A DNA stretch of 64,000 nucleotides, taken from Quercus robur. Taxonomy: Eukaryota; Streptophyta; Magnoliopsida; Fagales; Fagaceae. A program made the position numbers and the translations under genes. Positions 15,294 through 27,770 of the stretch are shown piece by piece. The first letter of the stretch is position 1; every line of letters begins with the position of its first letter. Under the pieces are notes generated by a model, which worked only from the letters and a program-made list of their open reading frames with translations, was not told where the DNA came from and made no database searches. The stretch lies in contig NC_065536.1 of assembly GCF_932294415.1 (NCBI RefSeq), forward strand, positions 30,337,354 through 30,401,353. The letters run 5' to 3'.

Positions 15294-15456
15294 AAAGTAT
15301 GCCCTAAGACATTAATTTAGAAAATATTTTCAAAACTTTTTATGAAAAAAGAAAAAAGTAACTAATTTTTTTGATAGTAATTTATATTTTTCATGAAAGT
15401 AGTATTAAAATTTTCCTAAAATAACCGATTAAAAAATGCCCTAAAGGCACCTCGGA
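15294..15456. mobile_element. MITE-like element, TGCCCTAA family
   Basis: Imperfect inverted arms: gtatgccctaagacattaa at the left and ttaaaaaatgccctaaaggc at the right, with inner arms ending in ttttatgaaaaa and ttttcatgaaa. It is similar in layout to 52080-52241 and 53892-54026. Ends are approximate. Confidence 0.45.
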
Positions 15457-16940
15457 GACTTTTATTTTTACCAGATGGATGAACATATTTATAAGGGCAA
15501 AATATAATTAGCACCCCTAAGGTTTAGGCTAATGCCAGCCAGTCCAAAATTTTTAAAATTAACTTAGTGCCTAATCACCATGAGAGAGAAGAAAAAAGAA
15601 AAAAAGTAACTAATTTTTTTTTTTTACAGTGATTTATATTTTTCAAAAAATTGGTATTAAAACTTTTCTAAAACGATGAATTAACAAATGTTCTAAAGGT
15701 ACCTTAAAGCCATTTATTTTTATTAGATAGATGGATGAACATATTTATAAGGGTAAATTATAGTAAACACCTCTAAAGTTTAGGCTAATACCAGCTAGGG
15801 GTGTCAATTCGGGTTAACGTGTCGGGTTCGTGTCGTGTCGAGGTAGGGGTATTAGACTAAATGGCTCAACCCTAACCCGACCCATTTAATAATCGTGTCA
15901 GGATCCTTCAACCCTAACCCGACCTGTTAATAAGGCGGGTTGACCTGACCCAACCCATTTGACACATTTAATAAACGAATCGTGTTGGGTTGACACGAAT
16001 GTAACACAACCCATTTCAACCTGCATAATATTAAATATAACATCCATCTATAAATTATTATTTTTTACATCCCAAAAACCAGTGCATACACTTTATGTCT
16101 TCGACCCACATTCAAAATAATATAGTTCAATAAAAATATAACATTCATCTAGAAATAAGTTCTTTACACTCCAAAAGAAGTGCAACACTTCAACCCAAAT
16201 TCAAAATAATATAGTTTAACAAAAATAAAATAACATAGTTCAACAAAAATATAATATCCTTGGAACTCGTCAAATGATAAGTATCAATATTGAAAGAATT
16301 TGAGCAAATAGTATACTAATCCTGACTATGACCATAATTATTATCCATAGATTCTTTGTTGATGTCCAAGTTCATAACATCTTGCACAAGCTCATCCAAT
16401 TTCATTTGTACAAGTTCTATGCCAAAAAAAAAAAAAAAAAGTATTAGTAGTTACAAAATTAATCATGCCTCAACAGTTTGACAAGAACTAAATAATAATA
16501 ATGTAAGAGTAATAATAACTAATGAAACAAATAAGATTACCTTTCTCATTTGTAATTACTTACTTTTCTTTTTAAATTTAAAATATATGTTGGATATAAA
16601 AGGTATTTGAAAAATCTAAAATAAAATAATTATTTATTTGTTATACGAGTTAAACGGGTTGTGTTAAGTGGGTCATTTTGGGTTTGACACAAATAAATTG
16701 GCGTGTCAAACGTGTCTATTGCGGGTTATGCGGGTTGACCCGCTTATGACACATTTCTTATCGTGTCGCTTTTGGGTCGACCCATTTATGACCCAAACCC
16801 ATTAAGGCCCAACCCTAACCCGAAAAAAACAGTGTTGGGTTCGTGTCGAGTTCGCGGGTTGGGTCGAACATTGACACCCCTAATACCAACCAATCCAAAA
16901 TTTTCAAAATTGACTAATTGGTCCCTAATCACTATGAGAG
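15346..16940. repeat. Tandem duplication of about 250 bp, second copy split by a hAT element
   Basis: Copy 1 is 15346-15590. Copy 2 is 15591-15795 continued at 16883-16940. Shared words include gatggatgaacatatttata, agtttaggctaat and atcac-atgagagagaag. The uninterrupted copy 1 gives the empty site for the hAT insertion. Confidence 0.7.
15796..16882. mobile_element. Non-autonomous hAT element with 8-bp target duplication
   Basis: Terminal inverted repeats are TAGGGGTGTCAA and TTGACACCCCTA. The flanking 8-mers are ataccagc (15788-15795) and ataccaac (16883-16890), the 8-bp duplication of hAT transposons. The subterminal regions are GC-richer, with repeated words such as cccaacccgtt and gtgtcg; the 1.09-kb body has two related copies of an internal stretch (about 16025-16130 and 16133-16225). 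No transposase coding remains. Confidence 0.85.
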
Positions 16941-18950
16941 AGAAGAAAAATAAGTATCATCTTAGGGTCCAAGTTGGGTTTTGGGAAAGTTGGTTAATTT
17001 TGAAAGGTCTTGCACCTGACTAGAATTGGCCCAAATCCTAGGAGTGTTAATTGTATTTTACCCAAACACTTTAAGCTATATTGAGTGGAGTTGCCAATGT
17101 GATAGTATCTTACAAAAATCTATAGTGGAAAAAAAAAAAAAAAGGATAGATCCAGTATCTCACTAATTAGTACAACTTATTGGTTGGTTTATGAAAAATT
17201 CCATGGAACTATGTATGTTATTTTCCACTGAGGAGATGCTATATATAAAAAATGCAAGGCTTCTTTTTCAAAATGAGAAAAAAAAAAAATGAGGGAGAGG
17301 AGGGTGGGTGTTCAAATAGTGCAATGTATAGGTTGCAGGTTTGTTGGTGTATCAAGTGGTGAGAAGTACGATCTGAATAGGTTGAGGATTTTTTTAGGAC
17401 AAAGTTTAATTATAAAATTGGTTGTAATCTAAGGCCACAACCTTCCTCAATATCATTAACATTACTACATATTTCGAAAATATAATCGTTGGATTTCATG
17501 TTTTTTATGCTCATAATATACATGTCAAATTTTGTGTCAATCAAATATTATTTACTATATGATTTATAATATTATATTTTATGCATAATTTTAAACTAAA
17601 AAAAAATTTGCAATTTAAACAATTTATTGATAACATAGCTATTGAACTTTAATTTCTATAAATTTTACAAGTATGGAGAATATAAGAAAAAAATGTAATC
17701 CAATGATGAATTTGTCAAAATTCACATCCAATAAAAAGATATAAAGTAAAATTGTAATTTTAGGTTATAATTAATTTTGTAACTAAATTTTGTCCTTATT
17801 TTTAAAAGTAATCTTCTGAAAATGAATCTTATGGTGACAATTCATTTGTAGATATTATCGCCCTAATTTAAGAGACGTGTGAGAATTCCAACTCAGTAGA
17901 TTATTCCCCTAATTTAAGAGACTTACATGTGTGAGAATTACAACTTAATGGACCACTTAGATTCTTTTTTTCAATGGATATAGACAATGCCGACTCAATA
18001 TAATTTAAGATCTAAGACAAAATCTTTATATTTTCATTTTAATATTACTTAAATAATATTTATTTTATTAATGACCAATTTAAAATTAATTAATAATCTA
18101 TATTATAAGTTTTTTTATTTAAAACTCATTATTCTTACTATTCAGTATGACTAATTCATTTGGACAATGCTAATGATACTACAAATTTGTAAAGAAAATA
18201 AATAATAAAAATAAAAACCTTACAAATGAACTTTATTAATCAAATATTCAAATTGCATGAAATATTTAAATAAAATCAAATTACAAGGTGTCCTAGATAC
18301 AATGTAAGAGAAAGAAAACTACAAAGTTGTATTTTATAATTACATTCTAAAAAAGTAAAATTGAAAATTAGACCCCAAAAAAACACCTAATTAATCTACA
18401 TCTATATTCTAATAACTAAAGCTTGGGGGCTAAGTTACATATATGTTGGGAAGTTGCTAGGCTTCCGCTACCCTAAGCTAGAGAGTGATTTTATACCACA
18501 CAGATATACAAATCTACATGGGAAATGCATGCAAACATGACTATATATGATAGAATCTACAATTGTAATGAATTAATCGTGTTAAAAATGCTATGCATGA
18601 ATATGTGAAGAGCATGGTTATAACACATATAACATAGAAAAATACATCTAAATTGAACATGTAACAACTAAAGATCTCATAAGTTTACAACTATTCCCTA
18701 AGATAGATTTTAGGGTTAAAACAACATGTGATAATCAAGAAAATATATACTTTTTTTTTTCCATTTTATGAAAATGAAAAATAGCTAAAAGAAATCCTAA
18801 TTAACAAAAAAAAAAAAAAAAAAAAAAGCCTTATCTGCACGCACTTGGAGATGCAGCGAATATTTGAAGCTGCATGAGCATGAATAGATCACTTGACTAA
18901 TGACCATGGATTTGATTTCTATGCCTTCTTGCAAACTTGCTCTTTTGAAG
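16941..18950. other. AT-rich non-coding DNA
   Basis: No gene, RNA or clear transposon was recognised over these 2 kb. There are A-runs near 17128-17142 and 18807-18827. A short partial repeat (ccctaatttaagagac) occurs near 17860 and 17907. Confidence 0.5.
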
Positions 18951-20350
18951 TAAGGGTGGCAATTTTTATCCATATCAAGAAAAAAATTACCGAAATTTCC
19001 TGGAAACCTATAAAATGACCGAAATACTCTTGGAATCTTTAATTTGTCAAAAATACCTTCGAAAATCCAAAATACCCCAAACCTCTATTTTGGTAATTTT
19101 TGATGTTTCAAGTGTATTTTGGTCATCTTACAGGTTTAGGGGTATTTTGGTCGTTTTAAAGGTTTCAAGGGTATTTTGGTTATTTTAAATATTTTGAGGG
19201 GGTATTTTGGCTGTTTTAGAGGTTAAGGGCTATTTTGGTTAGGTTTTGGGGTATTTTTGGTAATTTTTGAGGTTTTGGGTTATTTTTGATCATTTTAGAG
19301 GTTTTGGGTGTATTTTGGTCATTCTTTAGGTTTAGAGTGTATTTTTACCATCTCATAGGTTTTAAGGGCATTTTTGTCACTTTATAGGTTTTAGGGGGGT
19401 ATTTTTGTCATTTTATAGGTTTCAGGGGGTATTTTGGTAGTTTTTAAGTTTTAGGGGTATTTTAGTCATTTTTTAAAGGTTTTGGGGGGTATATCCATCA
19501 TTTTTTAGGTTTTGGGGGTATTCTGGTCATTTTCTATGTTTCGGGGATATTTTGGTCATTTCAGAGGTTTTGGGGGGTAGTTTGCTAATTTTAGAGATTT
19601 TGGGGGTATTTTGCTCATTTTAGTGGTTTTTGAGCATATTTGGTGATTTTAGAGATATTAGAGATATATATATATTTTTTTTTCATTTTATAGGTTTCAT
19701 AGGTATTTTGCTCACTTTAGATATTTTGGGGATATTTTGATAATTTTAGTGGTTTTTAAGCATATTTGGTGATTTTAGAGATATCAGGGGTGTTTTGGTT
19801 ATTTTTTAGGTTTCATAGGTATTTTTCTCATTTTAGAAATCTTGGAGATATTTTGGTCATTTTAGTGGTTTTTGAGCATATTTGGTAATTTTAAAGATAT
19901 TGGAGGTATTTTGGTCATTTTAGATGTTTTTTGGGTATTTTGCTTATTTTAGAGATTTTGGCGATATTTTGCCCATTTTAGTAGTTTTTGAGCATATTTG
20001 GTGATTTTAGAGATATTGGAGGTATTTTGGTCATTTTAGAGGTTTCATGGACATTTTGCTCATTTTAGAGATTTTAAGGATATTTTAGGGATAATTTTAG
20101 ATGTCCGAGGGTATATTGGTAATTTTGAAAGTGTAGGGGTATTTGTTATTTAAGGGTATTTTGGTTATTTTAGAGGTTAAGTATTTTTAGAGATATTTGG
20201 GTCACATGGGGTTAAATGGGTGGATTACTAATTAAATGGGTTAGGTAGATAATGGGTAATTAATTTATATATAAACGGGTCATAAATGGATTAATGGATA
20301 ATTACACACCCAATCCATTTATGACCTAACCTACTCATTTGCCACCTATA
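18951..20350. mobile_element. hAT-like element filled with a minisatellite
   Basis: The ends TAAGGGTGGCAA and TTGCCACCTATA are near-inverted repeats of hAT type. The flanking 8-mers ttttgaag (18943-18950) and ctttgaac (20351-20358) agree at 6 of 8 positions. The right subterminal part (about 20210-20340) holds the repeated words attaaatgggt and aatggattaatgg. Almost all the rest is the degenerate tandem repeat listed next. No coding capacity. Confidence 0.6.
18990..20190. repeat. Degenerate minisatellite, period roughly 30-38 bp
   Basis: Some 35 diverged copies of a unit close to ggtattttggtcattttaga followed by ggttttggg run through 1.2 kb. In the middle (about 19610-20080) a longer higher-order unit appears, marked by gtggtttttgagcatatttg, which recurs at least four times. 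The array is confined within the hAT-like ends. Confidence 0.85.
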
Positions 20351-20836
20351 CTTTGAACTCCTTCAAACCAAACTTCGTCTTCTCTTTGGTTTCACATACT
20401 CACCTTATGGATTCGTTGTTCAAGTATGTGTTTTTCTTGGATGTTTCACTCTGTTTAATGAAGATAACTATTATTCTACCTAAAAAATGGCTTGGTTTCA
20501 TGTTAATGTAACCTTAATGATTATTTAATATCTTTTATAATTTTTATTACAAGTTGTAAGAAACATGTAAATGTTTCCCTTGAATTTTCACAACTAATTC
20601 TATTCATGGCATACATTTATTTCACATGCTATATATGATAGTGAGATTGAGAGATTTCAAATGACATGTCAAATTCCTTCTCAAAAAAAGAAAAAAAGAA
20701 AAAAAGACATTTCAAATTCGAACACAATGGAAATGGTACCATTTGATGTAATGTTCATAGGTGTCCTAGAGTGGTGAAATAAAAATTTATAGGATAAATT
20801 TAAAATAATATTTTACTTCATTTTATTTTTTACTCT

Positions 20837-21336
20837 ATGTTCCCAATAATGCAGAGCTTCAAGTTGGAGAAATCATCTAAGGATATATATATATATATCA
20901 AATGCTCTGTGATTTCCAAGAACACAAGAAAAGTAACCTTGAATGATGTATTGATTACTAGTTCTATTGCATTGGATTATTGTTCCATGTTGTTTAAAAA
21001 AAAAAAAAAAAAAAAATTATTGCTCCATGTTATATATATATGGTACTTATCTTAAAATGAAAATGTCTAATTGTTCACATGGGCTTGATTTTGTACCATC
21101 TAAATGTCAGTTGAAGTGGGCAACAAAATGTGTACGTAATGGCATGACTTATCTATGTCACGAAGATGGCAATAAGCAACAAAACGACACTGAAATGTTG
21201 GGAAAGACAGTCATATATAGAAGGAACTGAATGGGTGGATGGAAATTGAGCTGGGGGAGTTGTTTAGTGATGAAACTTATGAGGACGTGAAGATGAGTTT
21301 GATGGAGGTTATAAGGGTCATCAATAATTAAAGGAG
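20837..21336 (+). pseudogene. Decayed PP2-B (phloem protein 2-like) exon fragment
   Basis: Scattered blocks resemble the last exon of the F-box/PP2-B gene 1 kb downstream: IKCSVISKNTR (near 20900), GLDFVPSKCQLKW (near 21083, compare GLDSLPSEVSLEV), MTYLCHEDG (near 21145) and, in another frame, GWMEIELGE with EDVKMSLMEV (near 21236-21308). An A-run (20996-21016) interrupts it, and frames shift between the blocks. No F-box exon is recognised upstream. This points to an old tandem copy. Confidence is limited because each block is short. Confidence 0.5.
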
Positions 21337-22370
21337 GGCTCAGCTAGCATTCAAGGAATTAAAAGGCCTAAAGACTAATGAAGGCATGTTTGTTTTAAAA
21401 GTAAGGGAGAAAGAGTACTACAAAGGTTATACGAAACAAAAAGAAAAAGTTATAAAGGTGTTTCTTTTTTCATTTTATGTGTGTACATGTTTTGATTGAT
21501 TCTTTCATTTGTTTTATGTGTACTCTAGAGTGCAGATGTGTCGGGTGATGGAAGATAGTAGAAGATAAAAGATGTTGCTTTTGGTTGCTAGGAAAGGAAA
21601 GGAATTTTGTAATCAATGTTCCTATTTTACACAAGATTTGAAATATAAAGAAAAGGAAGGAATTACTCTTGGTAAATGTGCTTATATCTTATCTACTAGT
21701 TAGGCACAGCCATGCACGCGTAAAATTTGTCACCTTTTTATTTATTTATTTTGACAACAGTTTGATCTTACCAATTATAATATATATAAAAAAAAATATT
21801 AGTATTAAGTTCACGTAGATGTGAATGTAATTAATGTTAGTTTAATTGAAATTTACCACTTTAATAAGTTGCAAAAAAATTTATATAGTTATTATTTGGA
21901 GAATAATGTTTCTTCTTTTTATAACTTTTGGGCATGTGTCCTCATTAAATTGTAGGTCTAATACCATCAAGTTTTGAAGTAGTATTTCATCAACAAGTGT
22001 GCAATTGTTTTTGTACTTTTTTTTTCTACGTGACCTATTACTGGTAACATGGGGTAGAAAATTCAAGATGTAACATCATACTAACGTATCAGTCCCTAAA
22101 ATTATCACTTCTTTGAGTGTCATTGGATGTCCTCATGTTTTCCCTTCATGTTGTCATACTAAATGGACCCAAAAAGAAATGTCGTCATATTAACGATATT
22201 ATTGGACCATTTGGTATATATATACTATATATATATAGATCCAGTTTGAGACTTAGAAATGCATTAGATACAATACTTTTAAATATAAGGCCACAATAAT
22301 ACCATCGTTCTTCGTTTTATATGCAACATATTTTATTTCATTGTGTCATAGTTTGTGATCATCAATAAGT
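21337..22370. other. Upstream region of the PP2-B gene
   Basis: No gene is recognised. A TATA-rich stretch (tatatatactatatatatatag, about 22216-22238) lies about 135-155 bp before the ATG at 22371 and could contain the TATA box, but simple AT repeats are common here. Confidence 0.4.
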
Positions 22371-25300
22371 ATGAGAGAAATCAATTTGGATCTCTTGCCT
22401 GAAGATTGTTTTGCACACATTATGTCCTTAACATCTCCTCAAGATGTATGCCGATCTGCCTTCGTCTCGTCGCTAATCCGGTACATGGCTGATTCAGACA
22501 CCGTGTGGGAGAAATTTCTGCCATCTAACTATGAAGAAATCCTCTCCAGATTAGTCTCTCCATTGGCTTATTCATCCAAGAAAGAGTTGTTTTCCAGGTT
22601 AAGTAAACCACAACTAATTGATGGAGGTAGAAAGGTAATTAATTATAAATTATTATTACATCTAGTGCACACATAACTATTGTCTATTATTTTTACAATG
22701 ATTTTTTAGGACAATTATGCCACAATAATCTGTCATTTCTATTCACTCTTTTTCTTTAACGAAATCCTGTAACTTTGTTAATTTGAGTAGTCAAGTAAAT
22801 TACTAGTCCATTGAAAAAATTTGTGGGGGGAAAAAGAGATTTTCCTTGCACGAATGTCAACTACCACCTATTAGTATTACTCCTTTTCTTGGTAATAGAG
22901 TAAAATAAGTTGGTTTCTCAAAAAGAAAAAGGTAAAATAAGTTGGAAAAAAATAAAAATTGGAACATTTGTCAAATGCATAAAAACAAGTAACGAAAAAA
23001 ATTCTAACATGATTAGAATTAATAAGAAAAATAGATTGGTAGAATGTACACTGAGAGGCAATCCTCATGGCTGCCCTTGTATTAATTCTTGGCCTTTCGT
23101 AATTACGAAAGGACAAGAATTGATTAAGGCTGGATAGAAATTTTAAACCAAGGAGTACGTTTGACCAACCCTAAGGAGAAATATAAAGTTATACTATGTA
23201 GCATATGGAATTTCTCTTTGCTAGTTTACAAAAATAGGAATTCCCCCCAATATTTGAGTTAGACTTGTCCTAAAAAAGAGAATTGTTTAATTGGTCTAAT
23301 AGTTAGAGAGAAACTACTTTATTTTTCTCAATTTTACTTTTTTTTATTTTTTATTATAAAATGTATTTTTATATCACTTACAGTTTTGGATCATTTATAT
23401 TTTTGAAAATTTCATAGTTGAATTGAGATTTTTTACTCCCATTTGGTAAGAAATTTAGTAGTTTATATTAAAAATGAAAAATTTTAGGAATTTCACTATG
23501 GAATTGGCAAATAATCAATTTTATTCTATGAAAAATTGTCCTCAATCATCTTTTTATTTTATTTTATTTTATAAAGATACTAATTTCTACTTTGCGTGGG
23601 TTTGGGGGAGGGGGGAGGTGTTGTCTTGATTAAAAAATTTGTACCACAGCTCAGCCTCCCAAACAAAATTCTTAACTACCGCTTTTGTTTGCCTGCCTTT
23701 AGTCAGTAATTAGGTGGATGAGAATGAAACATAAACTAATTTAAGGAGTTTATAACTAATACATTTTTTATGAAAGCAAAGCAAAAGTCCTGAAAGGCTT
23801 TCATACGCTAGAAGCTAGAAGAAGAGAAAAGGAAAATAAATATAACTTGTTCTCAAGGTGGCCTATGCATGCAAAGCATTGGATCAATTACGAAGGAGTT
23901 AATTTGATCCATTGACAATGAATGCATGTGCAGCCTTTTGTATACTAATGAGAAATGATTAAAAAATTAATGAGAAAATGCATTATGGATAATTCTTCAA
24001 GGTTGCTTGAGCATCTACAGGCGGTGGACCAAATATGAATTTTGTACCAAACTTCATATTTGATCCATCGCTTGTAGATGAACAAATGCCCTTAACAGTG
24101 CATTTGAATGCACTGTTTAATAGAATAAATAGAATGCAAAGGGGTTTGGGATTGAAGAAAGGCATAGAAGTGAATGGAATTAAATGTCCATTTCCTTGTA
24201 AAAGTCTTTTTCACTTCCATTCCCCATCATTAGTTAAGAAGAAATCATATTATTGTTTTTATTTTTTTCAAACTTAAATATAATATAAAGGGTATATTCA
24301 GTAAAATATATTTCTTTTCCTTTAATTTTTTTTCCTTACAAATTCTTAAATACGCGAGTTTTAATTAGCTCAACTCAACTAGTAAAGTGTCTTATCGTTG
24401 AATAAAAAATTTGAGATTTAATCTTACTTTTAACAAAAACCAATTGGTTTCTTAGCCTAACAATATAAAACAATTAATTATCATGGAGCGAAAATCATAG
24501 GTTAGAAATAATAACAAAAAAAAAAAAAAACTTAGGAATATAACAATTGAATTCTTTATCCTTTATCCATTTTTTTATTCTTTTTTTTTTTTTAATAAAT
24601 TCCAAGACACAGTGTTAATTAAGGCTATCACATTAAAAAAAAAAATTTAAACAGATCCAATCCAATATCATCATGTGATTTTGTCTACGCAATTGCCTGC
24701 TTATAATCAATCATTTCTTCAGCATTGCTTTTATCTTATCCTCGCGGTCTAATTCCAGTCCACGTACTCTATATATAAAATAGCATGTTTCCTTTTTATC
24801 AGCATAATTTCTTGTTAGAGATAAGAATATAGAAAAGGAGACCCAATCTCTTCCACATAAACTTATCCTTATGAGTTATGATTCGTGTTGGGTGGTCTTT
24901 CCTGAAGTCAACTTTTGTGTGCTTCCCCTATGAACCATGCTCTTTTTTCTTTGACCTTTTCATTATTTGTTTTTATATTACAGAAACACATACAAAAGGT
25001 TTTTAGTCTCATTGCATGACAGTGCACGCAGTAATTATCATGGTACTATTTCGTTTTAATTGACACAGATCTTCTCAGTAGAGATATCATCAAATAAGAA
25101 ATGTTACATGTTGGGTGCAAGGGAGCTTTCAATCAAATGGGCAAGCTATCCTCTTTATTGGTGCTGGAAACCACTTTCTCAATCAAGGTTTGCACTAAAT
25201 CCTAATAATCACAAAAGAATTTATCATTGCATTGCTAAAGGTTAATGCTTTGAAGGTGTATTCATGCATTAACCCCAAAAAAATATTTATAAAATAAATA

Positions 25301-26048
25301 AATACCAATTAGAATTACAAAAAGGAGTAGCAAATATGATAACCCTTTCCATGTCTAGGATTCAAGTAGCAATGAATGATCCTTGGGATAGGATTAAATT
25401 AAATGATACACAATAGTTCTTAGTGTGTTAACTTGCTTTATTTAGACATAATGTTCAACTTAACACATGCATTCGTTTCTAAATTAAAATTTTATTCTTT
25501 ATGATTAATCTATACGAAATTCGCATGATGTAGTGTTTTCTATTAGAAAAATATAATTAACAGCTTATTTTCTTTGCCAAACTTTCAGATTTGCTGAAGT
25601 TGCTGAGCTTAGGACCATTTCCTGGCTACAAATTGAAGGCTTGTTGAGCACTCGATTGCTATCACCAAGAACAAGTTATGGTGCATATCTCATTGTGAAC
25701 TTTGCTGATCGTGCTTATGGGTTAGACTCTTTACCATCAGAGGTGTCACTTGAAGTTGGTAATTTCAAATCACAAGGGACAGTATACTTAAGTCGCCCTA
25801 AATTTGAAAAACAATCTTTGGAAAGTATACCTTCTGTGAATCGAATTAAAGCAATGAAATCAAAGGTCTTTCAAGAGAGACAAGCAGGCCCTGTTGAACG
25901 CAAAGATGGATGGATAGAGATTAAGTTGGGGTATTTTTATAATGATGAAGGTGATGAGGAGGTGAAGATGTGCTTAAAGGAGGTGAAGGGTGAGCATTTA
26001 AAAGGTGGTCTTATTGTTGAGGGAATTGAACTTAGACCTAAAGAGTAA
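22371..26048 (+). CDS. F-box protein with PP2 domain (PP2-B family), 3 exons
   Basis: Exons 22371-22634, 25069-25187 and 25589-26048 join with GT/AG sites to give 280 aa. Residues 1-45 are the F-box (LDLLPEDCFAHIMSLTSPQD, then DSDTVWEKFLPSNY); residues about 96-278 form the PP2 lectin-like domain (NKKCYMLGARELSIKW, FAEVAELRTISWLQIEG, RKDGWIEIKLGYFYNDEGDE, LIVEGIEL). Length and exon order match angiosperm PP2-B genes. Family knowledge: the F-box binds SKP1 in an SCF ubiquitin ligase, while the PP2 part is thought to bind glycans or client proteins. All exons are open with no breaks, so the gene looks functional. Intron 1 (2.43 kb) hosts a fold-back element and a SINE. Decayed and partial relatives lie on both sides. 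Confidence 0.88.
24009..24120. repeat. Double hairpin in PP2-B intron 1 (fold-back element)
   Basis: Arms 24012-24042 and 24049-24080 are inverted copies of about 31 bp with a few mismatches (catctacaggcggtggacca against its complement) and a 6-nt loop. Next to it, 24094-24117 is a perfect 11-12-bp palindrome (AACAGTGCATTT / GAATGCACTGTT). The start gagcatctac recalls the GAGCAT MITE family. No target duplication was found. Confidence 0.6.
24363..24530 (+). mobile_element. tRNA-derived SINE in PP2-B intron 1
   Basis: It is in plus orientation, with a box-A-like TTAGCTCAACTCAACTAG, a decayed box B (GATTTAATCTT), the body motif ACCAATTGGTTTCTTAG and a 16-nt A-tail ending at 24530. It is the same family as the SINE at 13340-13498. 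No exact target duplication is visible. Confidence 0.65.
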
Positions 26049-26386
26049 TCTCAAGGCTTGTGCTTCTTTGTGCAAACTTTATTAACTAGAACTGTTTATT
26101 GCAAAACTTGGGCTCCAAATATGTTATTTTCTTGAATTAAGATGAAGACAATCGGTTGTGTAAAGAATTTATTTATTTATTTTGTTCATGAGAGTGCTAT
26201 TGTGCTTAATAGCATGGTCATTTGAACCTTCCCCATACTCTCTCGGACCTTAAAAGATATAAAGATGTGGCATATATGCTCTTTTCACAGTTAATTTAGT
26301 GCATAATTATTGGTTTGAAGAATCTAACATAGAATTGAAAATATTTTTCTTTGAACACAGGCTTAGATGTAGCGCTGTAAACGAAC

Positions 26387-27770
26387 CAGAAAATTGTAAT
26401 AATGTTTTCTATTAGAAAAAACTGACAGATTTAAACCCAGTAAACTTGTAACAGTGACAAATTTACAGATATATACTAATAATCTAAGAAAAGAATTGAA
26501 AGAATTAAAATAAAAAAATTCATTTTAAAAGACATGACTGAGCAGATAGCCGCACAAGTAATTAGTATAAATGATAGAATTAAATATTGTAATAAACCCT
26601 TGACAGACTCCCCCCTCTTCCTGAAAAACATGATTATACTGATAAAAGTTTTTATAAAGATGAATTTTTAAATATAATCGATAGAATGATATTTCCAGAA
26701 ATGGTATATTGAAATAACTCTGGTTGTTCATAAAGAATTTTCATTAACAGTTGTTGCACTTGTTGATTCAGGTGCTGACATGAATTGAATACAGGAAGGA
26801 TTAATTACCTTCCAAATATTATGAATCAACAACAGATAGATTAACTCAAGCTAATGGTGATAGACTAAAAATAAGTAATAAATTGACAAAGACATACATA
26901 TATAATAATGGAATCAATTTTAGAACACCTTTCTTCTTAATAGACAAATTGTCCTCTAAAGTTATTCTAGGAAATCCTTTTTTGGCTTTACTTTATCCTT
27001 TTTCTACAACAGACAATGGAATATAGTCTCAAATTTTTGAGACAGAAATATTCTTTAAGTTTATCCTACCCCCAGTCCCCAAAGATATACATTTGTTAAA
27101 AGAAATCTCCATATTTAAAGGCATGAGTACTGACGGAATTGTACCAGCAACAGATATTGTTGCTACTATAGACCCAATGGCAGATGATGCTATAAACTCT
27201 ACCTAGCAGCACTTAAGTACATACATATTATTTTCAAAAGAAATGTATATCTCTTTCCAAAAAGTTTATTTAATGTTTGTTTTCAAAAAGATTTTATATT
27301 AACTGAAAGATTTTGCTCAATTTAACAAAGTCCTTCTTAGATCTTCTTTAAAATATTTAAGTCTCTCTCAGAAATAGACAGCCTTTTGATAGAACCTGTT
27401 GAAAAAACTCCCTCAATAGCATTTAAAGCTGCATTGCCCAAATTTGATCATCAATTGCATGAAGGCCTCCAGTTAAGGTGTACTTGCATTATATTAATTT
27501 GTTAAATTTAAAATTAATGGTCAATTGCTTGGCAAGCAAGATAGCCATCCTAAGGCTAAAATCTCAAACCGAATTTTGCCAAAACAGAAATCTTCAATGA
27601 AGATTTCAGACAAAGCATGAAGACGTCTCAATAGAGGCAACATCCCTTCAGAATACAAAGTCAGCAATGACGGTGTATTCAGGTGGTGATTATCAAAAAG
27701 GCGACTATCAGAAAGTCCAAACATAATGACAGAATAGCAAATATAGCTACTACTAGATAGAATTGAGAAA
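26387..27770 (+). mobile_element. Endogenous caulimovirid fragment D (protease and downstream part)
   Basis: The fragment joins the 3' flank of the PP2-B gene inside the first 20 bp of a hAT terminal repeat (tagcgctgtaaacgaacca, 26373-26391). It contains a pepsin-like protease block (VDSGADMN near 26765; VILGNPFLALLYPF near 26960) related to those in the larger copies at 32.7 and 41.4 kb, and a 3' coding remnant. The family is Caulimoviridae (plant pararetroviruses). The fragment is broken, with many breaks. Confidence 0.65.

Noticed and set aside
21690-21740. A further Helitron 3' end near cacgcgtaaaa
   Set aside because: There is a ctagt word and some GC richness, but no proper hairpin and spacing, and no matching 5' end.
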